Assembly (NCBI RefSeq): GCF_001482405.1
Contig: NZ_LPXO01000011.1
Span: 62,001 to 126,000 of the forward strand
Length of the DNA stretch: 64,000 bases
Source of the DNA: Pseudoponticoccus marisrubri
GTDB lineage: Bacteria > Pseudomonadota > Alphaproteobacteria > Rhodobacterales > Rhodobacteraceae
Direction of reading: 5' to 3'
In this document: piece by piece, positions 1-8,616 of the stretch
How the letters are laid out: every line of letters starts with the position of its first letter
How positions within the stretch are numbered: the first letter of the stretch is position 1
Made by a program: the position numbers and the translations under genes
The notes under the pieces: generated by a model
Told to the model about the DNA's origin: nothing
Database searches by the model: none
The model's input: only the letters and a program-made list of their open reading frames with translations

Positions 1-779
1 TCGCCCGGCTCTGCCGCGCCGTGCTCGAGGAAAGCGCCGCCAACGGCGTGGTCTATTCCGAGACCTTCCTCAGCCCCGATTTCTGCGGCGGTGGCGATGT
101 CTCGGCATGGCGCGACTACCTGCACGCGATCCGCGAGGCGGCCGAGGCGGCCGAGCGCGATCTGGGCGTCACCCTGCGCGGTATCGTCACCTGCATCCGT
201 CATTTCGGCCCCGACAAGGCGCGGGCCGCCGCGCTCTGCGCCGCCGAGACGGCGGATGACTGGCTGGTGGGCTTCGGCATGGCGGGCGACGAGAACCGCG
301 GCCGGCAGCGCGACTTCGCCTACAGTTTCGACATGGCGCGCGAGGCCGGGCTGCAGCTGACCAGCCATGCCGGCGAATGGCGCGGCCCGTCGGAGGTGCG
401 CGAGGCGGTCGAGGATCTGCGCGTTACCCGCATCGGCCACGGGGTGCGTGCAATCGAGGATCCGGCCACGGTCGAGATGCTGGCCGAACGCGGCGTGACG
501 CTCGAGGTCTGCCCGGGCTCGAACGTGGTGCTGGGGGTCTATCCCGCGCTGGCCGACCACCCGATCGACCGTTTGCGGCGCGCCGGCGTCAAGGTCACGG
601 TCTCGACCGACGACCCGCCCTTCTTCCACACCACGATGCGGCGCGAGTACACGGGTCTTGCACAGCGCTTCGGATGGGACGAAGAGGTGTTTGCCGAGAT
701 CAACAACACCGCCATGGATGCCGCGTTCTGCGACGCGGCCACGCGCGCGGCGGTGAAGAAGCGACTGGAGCCGTCATGA
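1..779 (+). CDS. add: Adenosine deaminase, C-terminal part (5' end outside window)
   Basis: Hydrolytic deamination of adenosine to inosine in purine salvage, in the cytoplasm. The reading frame is open from the first base of the window, so the N-terminal part (first zinc HxH motif) lies upstream. Visible family motifs are SHAGE near nt 363-377 (zinc/catalytic Glu region), HGVR near nt 438-449, CPGSN near nt 510-525, and STDDP near nt 601-615, which carries the metal and catalytic Asp pair. The stop codon overlaps the upp start (ATGA), so the two are translationally coupled and form a nucleoside/base salvage operon. The protein could in principle be an adenine deaminase of the same family; the [10 protein letters not shown] stretch fits either. 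Confidence 0.92.
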   Translation, partial: ARLCRAVLEESAANGVVYSETFLSPDFCGGGDVSAWRDYLHAIREAAEAAERDLGVTLRGIVTCIRHFGPDKARAAALCAAETADDWLVGFGMAGDENRGRQRDFAYSFDMAREAGLQLTSHAGEWRGPSEVREAVEDLRVTRIGHGVRAIEDPATVEMLAERGVTLEVCPGSNVVLGVYPALADHPIDRLRRAGVKVTVSTDDPPFFHTTMRREYTGLAQRFGWDEEVFAEINNTAMDAAFCDAATRAAVKKRLEPS

Positions 780-1408
780 GCGATCACTTGACCATCGTCG
801 ACCACCCGCTGGTGCAGCACAAGCTGAGCCACATGCGCCGGGCCGATACCTCGACCAGCGATTTCCGCCGCCTGCTGCGCGAGATCAGCCTGCTGCTGGC
901 CTACGAGGTCACCCGCTCCCTGCCGATGACGACCGAGCGGATCGACACGCCGCTCTGCCCGATGGATGCGCCGGTGATCGAGGGCAAGAAACTGGCGCTG
1001 ATCTCGATCCTGCGCGCGGGCAACGGGCTGATGGACGGCATCCTCGAACTGATCCCCTCGGCCCGGGTGGGTTTTGTCGGGCTCTACCGCGACGAGGAGA
1101 CGCTGAAGCCCGTGCAGTATTACTGCAAGCTGCCCTTCGGGCTCGAAGACCGGCTGACCATCGTGGTGGACCCGATGCTGGCCACCGGCAACTCCTCGGC
1201 CGCGGCGCTGGATCTCGTCAAGGAACAGGGCGCGCGCGACATCCGCTTCCTGTGCCTGCTGGCCGCCCCGGAGGGCGTGGCCCGCATGAAGGAGACCCAT
1301 CCCGACGTGCCCGTTGTGACCGCCTCGCTGGACGAGCGGCTGAACGAGAAGGGCTATATCGTGCCCGGTCTGGGTGATGCGGGCGACCGGATGTTCGGAA
1401 CGAAATGA
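776..1408 (+). CDS. upp: Uracil phosphoribosyltransferase
   Basis: Converts uracil and PRPP to UMP in pyrimidine salvage. The product is 210 residues, the usual length. The PRPP-binding loop ([15 protein letters not shown], residues 130-144) and the uracil-binding C-terminal segment ([16 protein letters not shown], residues 193-208) are intact. The ATG overlaps the add stop by 4 bp, so expression probably depends on translation of add. No strong terminator follows; an imperfect GC-rich hairpin lies about nt 1424-1453 without a T run. Confidence 0.97.
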   Translation: MSDHLTIVDHPLVQHKLSHMRRADTSTSDFRRLLREISLLLAYEVTRSLPMTTERIDTPLCPMDAPVIEGKKLALISILRAGNGLMDGILELIPSARVGFVGLYRDEETLKPVQYYCKLPFGLEDRLTIVVDPMLATGNSSAAALDLVKEQGARDIRFLCLLAAPEGVARMKETHPDVPVVTASLDERLNEKGYIVPGLGDAGDRMFGTK

Positions 1409-1593
1409 TGTGTCTGGTGGCGCCTCGGCCCCGAAATCTGGGGCGCCGCTTCCCCGATCAGAAACAAATGCCCCGATTCGGGATGACCGTTTCCGGATCG
1501 TGCCTGTGGAGATCCGCAGCCTCTTAAGGATTTCAAGGCTTTACAGGTCACAGTTGATGGGGCATTGTTCCTCCTACATCTGTGGGGGCAGAC

Positions 1594-3033
1594 ATGACAT
1601 TGAAAACACTGGCGATTTTCGCCATCGCTGCTGCCGGATTCGCGTCTCTGCCGGATCCGGTCCTCGCTCAGGGCAACATCCGGGAGGTCCCGGCCAATTT
1701 CCCGCCCCAGAGCTTTACCGGGAAACAGTTTGTCGACAATCGCGGCTGCATCTACGTGCGCGCGGGCTTTGACGGCGCCGTGACATGGGTGCCGCGCGTG
1801 ACGCGCAGCCGCGAACACCTGTGCGGCCAGACGCCGACCTTCGGTTCCTCGCGCACCGCGGCGGCCACGCCGGCACCCGAGCCGGCGCCGCGGCAAGAGC
1901 CGCGCGCACAGCAGGCCGCCCCGGCGCCCAAGCCGGCACCGCGCACCACCACCACGACCGCCCGGGTCGCGCCGAAACCCGCTCCGCAAGTGCGGCAGAC
2001 GACCCCGGCCCGACAGGCGGCGCCCAAGCCGGCCCCGCAGGTCCTGCAGACCGCACCGGTCCGGCAGACCGCGCCGGTTCGGCGCACGACGCCGCAGGTC
2101 GTGACGGTGCGGCGCACCGCCCCCGCGCCACAGGCCGCCCCGGCCCGGCGCGTGGTGCGCGCTCCGGCTTCCAAGCCGGCCCATGCCGCGCCGCCCAGCG
2201 TGGTGCGCCGCGTGCCCGCACACACGGTCAAGCCCAAGGTGCAGGCCGTCGCGCCGGCCGCCACCACTGGCGCGCGCCGTGTCGGCCCGATCACCTACAG
2301 CACCTGCCGGAACGGCTATTACACCCGCACGATGAACGGCACGACGGTGCGCCAGAAATGCGGCCCGCAGACCGCGCCGCATGTCACGGTGATCCGCCGG
2401 GGCGAGGCACCGAGCCCGGGCAAGAAGGTCTATCGCAACCAGGGCTGGCAGGACAGCTCGCTGCAGCTGCAGGACGGCACCCGCATCGTGCCGCGCCATG
2501 TCTACGAGCAGCGCGACACCCAGCACGCCTATGTCCCAGAGGGCTATCGCCCGGCTTGGGATGACGGCCGCCTGAACCGGCATCGCGGCGTGCAGACCGT
2601 GGGCGGCTATTACGACACCCAGCAGGTCTGGACCAACACGGTGCCGCGCCAGCTGGTCGTGCAGGCCCGCCGGCACGAGGTGAAGGACCCGGTCATCGCC
2701 TACCGCGTGGAGCATCCGCACAACGACCTGCAGCCCGTGGTCTCGTCGCAGGGTAACGCCTATCGCGCGCCCGTTGTCTCGACCCGCGCCACGCCCAAGC
2801 CGGTCGCCACCGGCCGCTGGGTCGAGATCGGCGTCTTCACCACCGGCGCCAAGGCCAATGCCGCCGTCTCGCGGCTCTCGGCGCATGGCCTGACGGTCAA
2901 GGCCGCCACCACGACGCGCAACGGCCAGACGGTGCAGCGGCTGCGCGTCGGCCCCTTCGCCTCGGCCGCGGCGCTGAACGGCGCGCTGAGCGCGGTGCGC
3001 GGGGCCGGCTACGTGCAGGCCTATATCCGCTGA
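1594..3033 (+). CDS. Secreted SPOR-domain protein with long Pro/Ala/Thr-rich linker
   Basis: A 479-residue exported protein. The start at ATG 1594 gives a clean signal peptide (residues 1-26, ending VLAQ) and sits 5 nt behind a GGGGG stretch; a GTG 12 nt upstream is the alternative. A short folded segment (about residues 27-80) with two cysteines is followed by a low-complexity Pro/Ala/Arg/Thr linker (about 85-230) made of imperfect repeats such as KPAPQVRQT. A second region with paired cysteines (TYSTCRNGYY, QKCGPQ) comes next, and a C-terminal SPOR domain fills about residues 407-479. SPOR domains bind denuded septal peptidoglycan, so a role at the division site or cell wall is inferred. 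The middle domains are not recognised. Confidence 0.85.
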   Translation: MTLKTLAIFAIAAAGFASLPDPVLAQGNIREVPANFPPQSFTGKQFVDNRGCIYVRAGFDGAVTWVPRVTRSREHLCGQTPTFGSSRTAAATPAPEPAPRQEPRAQQAAPAPKPAPRTTTTTARVAPKPAPQVRQTTPARQAAPKPAPQVLQTAPVRQTAPVRRTTPQVVTVRRTAPAPQAAPARRVVRAPASKPAHAAPPSVVRRVPAHTVKPKVQAVAPAATTGARRVGPITYSTCRNGYYTRTMNGTTVRQKCGPQTAPHVTVIRRGEAPSPGKKVYRNQGWQDSSLQLQDGTRIVPRHVYEQRDTQHAYVPEGYRPAWDDGRLNRHRGVQTVGGYYDTQQVWTNTVPRQLVVQARRHEVKDPVIAYRVEHPHNDLQPVVSSQGNAYRAPVVSTRATPKPVATGRWVEIGVFTTGAKANAAVSRLSAHGLTVKAATTTRNGQTVQRLRVGPFASAAALNGALSAVRGAGYVQAYIR

Positions 3034-3058
3034 GCGGACGCCGTCAGGATGCGTGAAC

Positions 3059-3088
3059 GGGCCCGTGCCACGATCGTGGGGCGGGCCC
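3059..3088. terminator. Probable bidirectional hairpin terminator
   Basis: Between two convergent genes (stops at 3033 and 3103). Outer arms GGGCCCG / CGGGCCC enclose a further perfect palindrome, CCACGATCGTGG, giving a very stable stem. Only two T residues follow on the plus strand, so it is a hairpin with a weak U tract. Confidence 0.5.
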
Positions 3089-3102
3089 TTGCACGTCGAG
3101 GC

Positions 3103-4128
3103 TCAGGCGCCGCAGATGCCCTGCAACCGCACCCAGTCGGCATCGCTCAGCACCGGACGGCTGCCCTCCTCGGCACGGGGATCGGCCTCGATCAGCGGCA
3201 GCATGGTCTCGCCCGTGATGTCCTGCGCATAGGCATAGGGCGAGCTGCGCAGCTCGGCCGCGGCAAAGGCGGCCAGCAGGGTCTCGTCCCCGACCGCGAC
3301 GGGCGACGCGGTGACGAGATGCTCGGCATAATCCGACAGGGCGCTGTCGGGCAGGTTGCCGGTGGTCAGCAGACGCAGGCTGGCCATCAGCCCGGCATGG
3401 GCGATCAGGTCGGCCAGCGGGTCGGTCACCGCGGCGCGCTGCGCCTCGACAAGGATATGACCGGCGGCGACATCGGGATCCTCGTGATCCTCGACCACCG
3501 AGCGGTTGAGCAGGATCAGCCCGCCGGGCAGGTGGGCGCTGGTTTGCGGGCCGTCGGGCACGATCACCACCCTGCCGGCCGCCCCCTCGCCCAGCACGCG
3601 CATGGCCAGCCGGCGCAGCGGGCGGCGCGCCTCCTCGGTCATGCAGGGCGGGCCGGTGACGCGCTGCACGCTCTGCAACAGCGCGCCGCCGATCTCGGCC
3701 CGCTTGAGCGGCGGCACGACCGAGACCGTGTAGCGCTGCAGCGCATCGGGAAACCAGACCACCGCCGCCACCCCCAGCGCCAGCGCGGCCATGCCGCTGA
3801 GCACGAAGCGCAGCTTGCCCGGATGCGGGCGGCGCCGTTCGATGGCGCGCAGCAGCCGGTCGATGCCGTTGATCATCTCGGTCTCGTCCGCGCCCAGCTC
3901 CAGCGTCTCGCCGGGGTCGTTGTCGGGAAAGTAGATCGCCGGCACCGCAGTGCCGTTGGCCCGGTTGACCGCGCCCAGCGACCAATGCGCCAGCGCCGTG
4001 CCGTTGATGTCCGACATGGTCAGCGTCGCATCGCCCAGCGACACGATCACCTCGCGGCGCTGCTCGTCGGGGCTGCGCCGCCAGAGGCCGGTGGCCTCGA
4101 GACGGTCGAACTGCTTCAATGCGGTCAT
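3103..4128 (-). CDS. M48-like membrane protein with degenerate zinc motif
   Basis: 341 residues, start at the ATG at 4128. The N-terminal cytoplasmic half (1-105) is unrecognised, with one membrane segment at about 107-127. The distal half (about 175-275) resembles the core of peptidase M48 (HtpX/Oma1-like): a PGGLILLNRSVVED segment corresponds to the family's 'PGG-hydrophobic' strand, followed by the helix that should carry HExxH. Here that helix reads VAAGHILVEAQRAA (residues 220-233) and no HExxH is present, so metal binding is probably lost. It is likely a noncatalytic relative. Convergent to the SPOR gene and divergent from the sulfotransferase. Family assignment is by eye and moderately certain. 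Confidence 0.6.
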   Translation of the reverse strand: MTALKQFDRLEATGLWRRSPDEQRREVIVSLGDATLTMSDINGTALAHWSLGAVNRANGTAVPAIYFPDNDPGETLELGADETEMINGIDRLLRAIERRRPHPGKLRFVLSGMAALALGVAAVVWFPDALQRYTVSVVPPLKRAEIGGALLQSVQRVTGPPCMTEEARRPLRRLAMRVLGEGAAGRVVIVPDGPQTSAHLPGGLILLNRSVVEDHEDPDVAAGHILVEAQRAAVTDPLADLIAHAGLMASLRLLTTGNLPDSALSDYAEHLVTASPVAVGDETLLAAFAAAELRSSPYAYAQDITGETMLPLIEADPRAEEGSRPVLSDADWVRLQGICGA

Positions 4129-4208
4129 GCGGGCTGCTCTGCCTCTTTTCCGCGCTCTTGTACCATGGGCGATGCGGGGCGGCAATCTGGCGCGGACCGG
4201 GGGGCGGC

Positions 4209-4850
4209 ATGATCATCTCGCGCGGGCGGCGCTACATCTTCGTCCACATCCCCAAGACCGGCGGCACCTCGATGGCGCTGGCGCTCGAGGCGCGGGCACA
4301 GCGTGACGACATCTTGATCGGCGATACGCCCAAGGCAAAACGCCGCCGCGGCCGGCTGCGCGCGCTGCGCCCCGCGGGGCGGCTGTGGAAGCATTCAACC
4401 CTTGCCGATATCGACGGCGTGGTGCCGTCGGAGGAGATGGACGCGATGCTGTGCTTCTGCCTCGTGCGCAACCCGTGGGACCGGCTGGTCAGCTACTATC
4501 ACTGGCTGCGCGCGCAGGGCTTCGACCACCGCGCGGTGAAGATCGCGCAGACGCATGATTTCGCCGGGTTCCTGGCCCATCCGCACACGCAGGCCACGCT
4601 GCGCGCCTGGCCCTACGGCCGGTACATGCGCGACGCGACCGGGCAGGAACGCGGCCTCTTCCTGCGGCTCGAGGCGCTGGAGCAGGACCTCGCTCCGGTG
4701 GTCACCCATCTCGGCTTCCGCCCCGAGATCGGCCACGTGAACGCCTCGGACCGCGCCCCCGACTGGCGCGGCTACTACAGCGACGCCCTGCGCGACCTCG
4801 TGGCCGAGCTCTGCGCCGAGGACATCGCCCGCTTCGGCTATGCGTTCTGA
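4209..4850 (+). CDS. Sulfotransferase-family protein
   Basis: 213 residues. Two hallmark PAPS-binding motifs are present: the 5'-phosphosulfate loop FVHIPKTGGTS (residues 10-20) and the 3'-phosphate site RNPWDRLVSYYHW (about residues 87-99), as in the carbohydrate/sulfotransferase family 2 fold. Such enzymes transfer sulfate from PAPS to glycans or other hydroxyls; the acceptor cannot be read from sequence. The start at ATG 4209 follows GGGGCGG. An in-frame extension to 4119 would overlap the divergent gene's start and is unlikely. A capsule-export pair lies 2 kb away, so a sulfated surface polysaccharide is possible but unproven. Confidence 0.82.
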   Translation: MIISRGRRYIFVHIPKTGGTSMALALEARAQRDDILIGDTPKAKRRRGRLRALRPAGRLWKHSTLADIDGVVPSEEMDAMLCFCLVRNPWDRLVSYYHWLRAQGFDHRAVKIAQTHDFAGFLAHPHTQATLRAWPYGRYMRDATGQERGLFLRLEALEQDLAPVVTHLGFRPEIGHVNASDRAPDWRGYYSDALRDLVAELCAEDIARFGYAF

Positions 4851-4859
4851 ATCCGAATA

Positions 4860-4881
4860 GGCGCCCCGGTTTCGGGGCGCC
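4860..4881 (+). terminator. Intrinsic hairpin after the sulfotransferase
   Basis: Perfect 9-bp stem GGCGCCCCG / CGGGGCGCC with loop GTTT, 9 bp past the stop. It is followed only by a GTGTGGTTT stretch, so the U tract is weak. It may also serve the convergent gene that stops at 4947. Confidence 0.6.
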
Positions 4882-4946
4882 CGTGTGGTTTCCGATATCT
4901 TCCCGAACCATGCGGACAAGATCGACATGGTGCGCAGGTCAATGCG

Positions 4947-5882
4947 TCAGTTGAACCGGAAGGTGGCCGAGATGCCGTAGTGATCGGACAGATCGCTGGT
5001 CGTGGTGCCGGCGCCGCCGAACGGAGAGTAGCGCAGGGACGAGCCGGCCTTGGGACGGATCACCGCGTAGTCGGTCTCCGACGGCTGGGTGCCGAAGCGG
5101 CTGGTCAGCACGTAATCCAGCGTCATCTGCTGCTCGCCGGCATAGCGCCACTTGGCCAGCCCGTTGTTCACCGGATCGAAGGAATGGAACAGCTCGGGCG
5201 GGGTCTCGGCCTGGAACATGCCCAGCATGCCCTTGAACTCGCTGGAATTGTGCAGGCGGTCGAAATTCAGATCGCCCGCGATGATTACCGGTTCGTTGTT
5301 GAGGCTGGCCGCCGCTGCCTTGCTGAGCATGAAGGCCTGCAGCTGGATCAATTGCATGGTGCGCGCGGTTACCGCGTCCTCGCTGTCATCGGCCTGCAGA
5401 TGCGTGGCGAAGACATGGTGATAGACGTTGTCCTTCCAGATCTTTGCATAGACCGCGCCTTTGTTGGCAAGGCAGTCGCTGCCGTCACAGGCGCTGAAGA
5501 CCAGCGTGTCGGTCTCGACGATCGGGTGCCGGGACACCAGGAACACGCCGGAATCGTCGTGGATCGTCGCCTTGTCCGGCACGTCCGTCATGAAGGGATA
5601 GCCCTGCCCGATCGTGTTGAGCATCAGGATGCTGCGCGCCTCGTTCTCGAAGGCCTCGTTGTAGACGATCACGTCCCAGCTGCCCTGCCGGCTCAGCGCC
5701 TGCGGGATCAGCTTGGCACGATCATCCTGGCGGTGGTTCGGGAAGGTGAACTTGCTCAGCAGCATGGCGTTGTAGCTGAGCACCTTGAACTCGCGTGCCT
5801 CGGCCATCCCGGCCAATGTCAGCGTGCTGGCGGCCATGGCCGCAGCGGCAATGCATGTCTTCAAGCTTTTGATAATATTCAT
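4947..5882 (-). CDS. Secreted sphingomyelinase C-like phosphodiesterase
   Basis: 311 residues of the DNase I-like endonuclease/exonuclease/phosphatase fold. The start at ATG 5882 (preceded by GAGGATGGG) gives a signal peptide of about 28 residues ending AEA. Catalytic landmarks are VIVYNEAFENEA (Glu76), FATHLQ (His161), GDLNFDR (Asp204, Asn206), LDYVL (Asp256) and LSDHYGI (Asp300-His301). The VLSYNAMLL...NHRQDDRAKLI opening and the NEAF motif match bacterial sphingomyelinases C rather than nucleases. A cysteine pair (CDGSDC, 132/137) probably forms a disulfide. Expected activity is Mg2+-dependent release of phosphocholine from sphingomyelin or related lipids outside the cell. Substrate remains inferred. 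Confidence 0.8.
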   Translation of the reverse strand: MNIIKSLKTCIAAAAMAASTLTLAGMAEAREFKVLSYNAMLLSKFTFPNHRQDDRAKLIPQALSRQGSWDVIVYNEAFENEARSILMLNTIGQGYPFMTDVPDKATIHDDSGVFLVSRHPIVETDTLVFSACDGSDCLANKGAVYAKIWKDNVYHHVFATHLQADDSEDAVTARTMQLIQLQAFMLSKAAAASLNNEPVIIAGDLNFDRLHNSSEFKGMLGMFQAETPPELFHSFDPVNNGLAKWRYAGEQQMTLDYVLTSRFGTQPSETDYAVIRPKAGSSLRYSPFGGAGTTTSDLSDHYGISATFRFN

Positions 5883-6060
5883 GAAACCCATCCTCATCTG
5901 AAGTGACGAGAGGACAGTATGCGACGAGTGACATGCGCGGTACGGGTGAATACCCCACCCTTGGGGCCTCCGGCGGGCCATCGGGGTCACGATGGCTCAC
6001 GCGGGCGTGAGATCGGGCTGCTCAGAGCGAGCGGGACGGTGCGTCGCCCCAGCCCTCGTG

Positions 6061-7821
6061 TCAGCTGCTGACCTGTTCGCGCAGGATCGAGGCGGTGAGG
6101 GAGACCATCAGGTAGATGCCGGCGAAGATCAGGAAGGCGAGGATCGTGTTCTCGAACTTGCGCGGATAGCTGGGATCCTCCGAGGCGACCGGTTCGACCG
6201 AGGTGGTCAGGTAGCGCGCCTGGCTGTCGGCGTCGCGGCGGGCCTGTTCCAGCCGCTCCAGCGCGGTTTGCAGCATCAGGTCGCGCGTGGCGAGGTCGGC
6301 CTCGGCCAGCTTGATCTGCACCGCCTTCTCGGCCAGCGAGCCCTCGCCCTCGGTGGCCGAGGTCATGGCCGCGTTCAACTCGGCCAGCAGCGCTTCCAGC
6401 CGGCGCACGTCGCCGCGGGCGCCGTCGACCTTGGCCTCGTTCGGGCGGCGATTGTCCAGCAGGGCCTGCAGCTGCAGCCGCTTTTCCTGCAATTGCAGCT
6501 CGTAGGTGTTGATCTGGGCGCGCAGCGCGGCGATGCGGCCCTCGGGGTCGACGATATTGCCCTCCTGCTGCAGCCGCACGAGGTATTCCTGCGCCAGCCG
6601 GCGTTCCTCCTCGGCCTTGGCCAGGCCGATCTCGGCATCGTCCACCGCGTTGGAGCGCTTGCGCAGCGACAGGTTGTCGACGCGTTCCTCGGCATAGCCG
6701 ATCAGGGCGCGGCTGAAATCGGCGGCGATCTCGGGATCGGCGGCCATGACCTCCATCTTGACCACGCCCTCGGTCGGGTCATAGCCGATCTCGATATGGC
6801 GCTTGTAGAGCGTGTAGGCCTCTTCGTTCGAGGGCTCGGCGCCCAGCCGCTGGATCGGGTCGATCGAGGGGTCGGTGAAATGCTCCTTGAAACCCACGTC
6901 CTGGTCGAGGCGCAGCATGGCATCCTTGGATTGCAGGTAGGATTGCACCGCGATCGCGTCCTGGTTGGTGGCGAATTGCGTGCCCGAGAAGAGCGAGCCC
7001 ATGGCGCCGCCGGAATTCTCGGCCTTGAGGATCAGGAATTCCGACTTGGTCGCGTACATGGGCGTGGCGACGACGTAGAAGTAGTAGCCCGCGATCAGGG
7101 TGGGCAGCATCACGAAGGCGGCCAGCCGGACCAGCAGCAGGGCCATCTTCTTGCGCCGGCGCGCGGCGAGGTCGCGCTGGATGCGGGTGATCTCGGCGGC
7201 GCTGCGCGCGGCGGGGCTGGCCGTCTCGGTCGAGGGCAGCTGGTCCTTCTTGACCTCGACGGTCTGGGGCAGCTGCACCTTGGGATCGGGGCGCCGTGCG
7301 GGGGTGGTGTCCGCCTCTTCCTTGACCAGCTCAAGCATGTTGGTGCGCTGGAACGGGTCGATGCCGCGCGCCCTGAGCAGGCGCACCGCGTCGAAATCCG
7401 AGACCGGGGCCAGCCCGTGTTTCTGGGCCACGCGGCGGGCCATGCGCAGCTGGCGGCCGGTCAGCCCCTCGCGGCGGATCGCCTCGATATCGGTCTCGCC
7501 CGCGACCTGCCCGGCCGAGGCGACCTCGCCTTCAGGCGCAGGGGATGGGGTGTCCTCGCGGGGCGGCGTGGCCGCTTGGGTCGGGCGCTGTGATGGCATA
7601 GCCGCTTGCGAAGGCGTTGCGGTCGGCTGGGCCGGGGCGGAGGGCCGCGTTGATGCGGTGGCCTGCGGCGGCGGCGTGGCGGCGGCGCCGGGGCGGGGCC
7701 CGCCGGGATCGGCCTCCGAGAAGCGCGGTTTGGCGCTGCCCTGCGCCGCGCTGTCCTGTGGCGGCTCGGCATTGGGCGAGCGGCGGATGCGGAATTTCTT
7801 AGCCTTGGGTTTCGTAGTCAT
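6061..7821 (-). CDS. kpsE: Capsule polysaccharide export inner-membrane protein (KpsE/CtrB/BexC type)
   Basis: 586 residues, longer than the usual ~380. Residues 1-222 are a cytoplasmic extension: a Pro/Ala/Thr-rich tract, then a small basic helical module (about 112-165, IEAIRREGLTGRQLRMARR and onwards). The canonical part has a first membrane helix (about 226-250), a long periplasmic region rich in coiled coil (about 385-500) and a second membrane helix near the C terminus (about 556-578). These proteins couple an ABC-2 capsule exporter to the outer-membrane channel. The ATG at 7821 overlaps the kpsT gene by 23 bp, so they are co-transcribed. Confidence 0.85.
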   Translation of the reverse strand: MTTKPKAKKFRIRRSPNAEPPQDSAAQGSAKPRFSEADPGGPRPGAAATPPPQATASTRPSAPAQPTATPSQAAMPSQRPTQAATPPREDTPSPAPEGEVASAGQVAGETDIEAIRREGLTGRQLRMARRVAQKHGLAPVSDFDAVRLLRARGIDPFQRTNMLELVKEEADTTPARRPDPKVQLPQTVEVKKDQLPSTETASPAARSAAEITRIQRDLAARRRKKMALLLVRLAAFVMLPTLIAGYYFYVVATPMYATKSEFLILKAENSGGAMGSLFSGTQFATNQDAIAVQSYLQSKDAMLRLDQDVGFKEHFTDPSIDPIQRLGAEPSNEEAYTLYKRHIEIGYDPTEGVVKMEVMAADPEIAADFSRALIGYAEERVDNLSLRKRSNAVDDAEIGLAKAEEERRLAQEYLVRLQQEGNIVDPEGRIAALRAQINTYELQLQEKRLQLQALLDNRRPNEAKVDGARGDVRRLEALLAELNAAMTSATEGEGSLAEKAVQIKLAEADLATRDLMLQTALERLEQARRDADSQARYLTTSVEPVASEDPSYPRKFENTILAFLIFAGIYLMVSLTASILREQVSS

Positions 7822-8458
7822 AGAGCTGTTTCGCTTCTTCCAAGGTGTCGAACATGTGCAGCTTGCCATCCATCAGGACGGCCGCCTTGCGGGCGAATTT
7901 CTCGAGGATCTTGGGCTGGTGGCTGACGATGATGATCGTCGTGGTGCGCAGCCGCTCGGCCAGCAGGTCGCCGGCCTTCTTGTTGAACTCCGCATCGGTG
8001 GAGTTCGGCATGCCCTCGTCGATCAGGTAGATGTCGAAATCCAGCGCCAGCATCAGCGAAAAGGTGAACCGCGCGCGCATGCCGCTGGAATAGGTGCCGA
8101 TGGGCTGGTCGAAATATTCCTTGAGCCCGCAGAGCCAGCGGCAGAACGCCTCGACGTAATCCGGGTCCAGCCCGTAGAGCCGGGCGATGTAGCGGGCGTT
8201 CTCGCGGGCCGAGATCTTGCCGACCACGCCGCCCATGTAGCCCAGCGGGAAGGAGATGCGGCAGCCGCGGCGGATCTCGCCCTCGTCGGGCTTTTCGAGC
8301 CCGGCCATCATCTTGATCAGCGTCGTCTTGCCGGTGCCGTTCGGCGCAAGGATGCCCAGCGACTCGCCCAACTCCACCCGGAACGAGACGCGGTCAAGGA
8401 TCACCTTGCGCTGCGTGCCGGTCCAGAAGGACTTGCTGACCATGTCGAACTCTAACAT
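7799..8458 (-). CDS. kpsT: Capsule polysaccharide ABC transporter ATPase (KpsT type)
   Basis: 219 residues. Walker A is APNGTGKT (38-45), the signature is YSSGMRARF (123-131), Walker B is IYLIDE (143-148) and the switch His lies in VSHQP. The divergent short signature and small size are typical of KpsT/BexA/CtrD. It powers export of a lipid-linked polysaccharide across the inner membrane. No permease (kpsM) is adjacent: the next gene upstream is an unrelated ArsP-type permease with its own terminator. The partner must be encoded elsewhere. Confidence 0.9.
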   Translation of the reverse strand: MLEFDMVSKSFWTGTQRKVILDRVSFRVELGESLGILAPNGTGKTTLIKMMAGLEKPDEGEIRRGCRISFPLGYMGGVVGKISARENARYIARLYGLDPDYVEAFCRWLCGLKEYFDQPIGTYSSGMRARFTFSLMLALDFDIYLIDEGMPNSTDAEFNKKAGDLLAERLRTTTIIIVSHQPKILEKFARKAAVLMDGKLHMFDTLEEAKQLYDYETQG

Positions 8459-8489
8459 CCCGGGGATCCCGATTGTGCCTCGATGCCCC

Positions 8490-8507
8490 GTTCCAGGGGC
8501 TTGGAAC
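8490..8507. promoter_or_regulatory. Inverted repeat upstream of kpsT
   Basis: Arms GTTCCA / TGGAAC separated by 6 nt, about 30-50 bp upstream of the kpsT start. It lies in the only region that can hold the kpsTE promoter, so it is a candidate operator. It could equally be a chance hairpin. Confidence 0.25.
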
Positions 8508-8550
8508 AGGATCTAGGCGCGGAATTGGACCATATTATGGCCCTGCCGAG

Positions 8551-8587
8551 AAACAAAAACAACGCGGGGGCCATGGCTGGCCCCCGC
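8551..8587 (-). terminator. Intrinsic terminator of the ArsP-type permease gene
   Basis: On the minus strand a perfect 9-bp stem GCGGGGGCC / GGCCCCCGC (loop of 6 nt) is followed directly by TTGTTTTTGTTT. It lies 30 bp past the permease stop and insulates kpsTE from that operon. Confidence 0.88.
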
Positions 8588-8616
8588 GACGGAACAATGC
8601 CGGACAGATACCCGCG

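Noticed and set aside
1409-1593. Riboswitch or small RNA in the upp-SPOR gap
   Set aside because: Only imperfect hairpins without conserved riboswitch cores are visible.
1858-2280. Possible DNA repeat array or CRISPR
   Set aside because: The repetition is of GC-rich Pro/Ala/Thr codons within one reading frame; there are no constant repeats with unique spacers.
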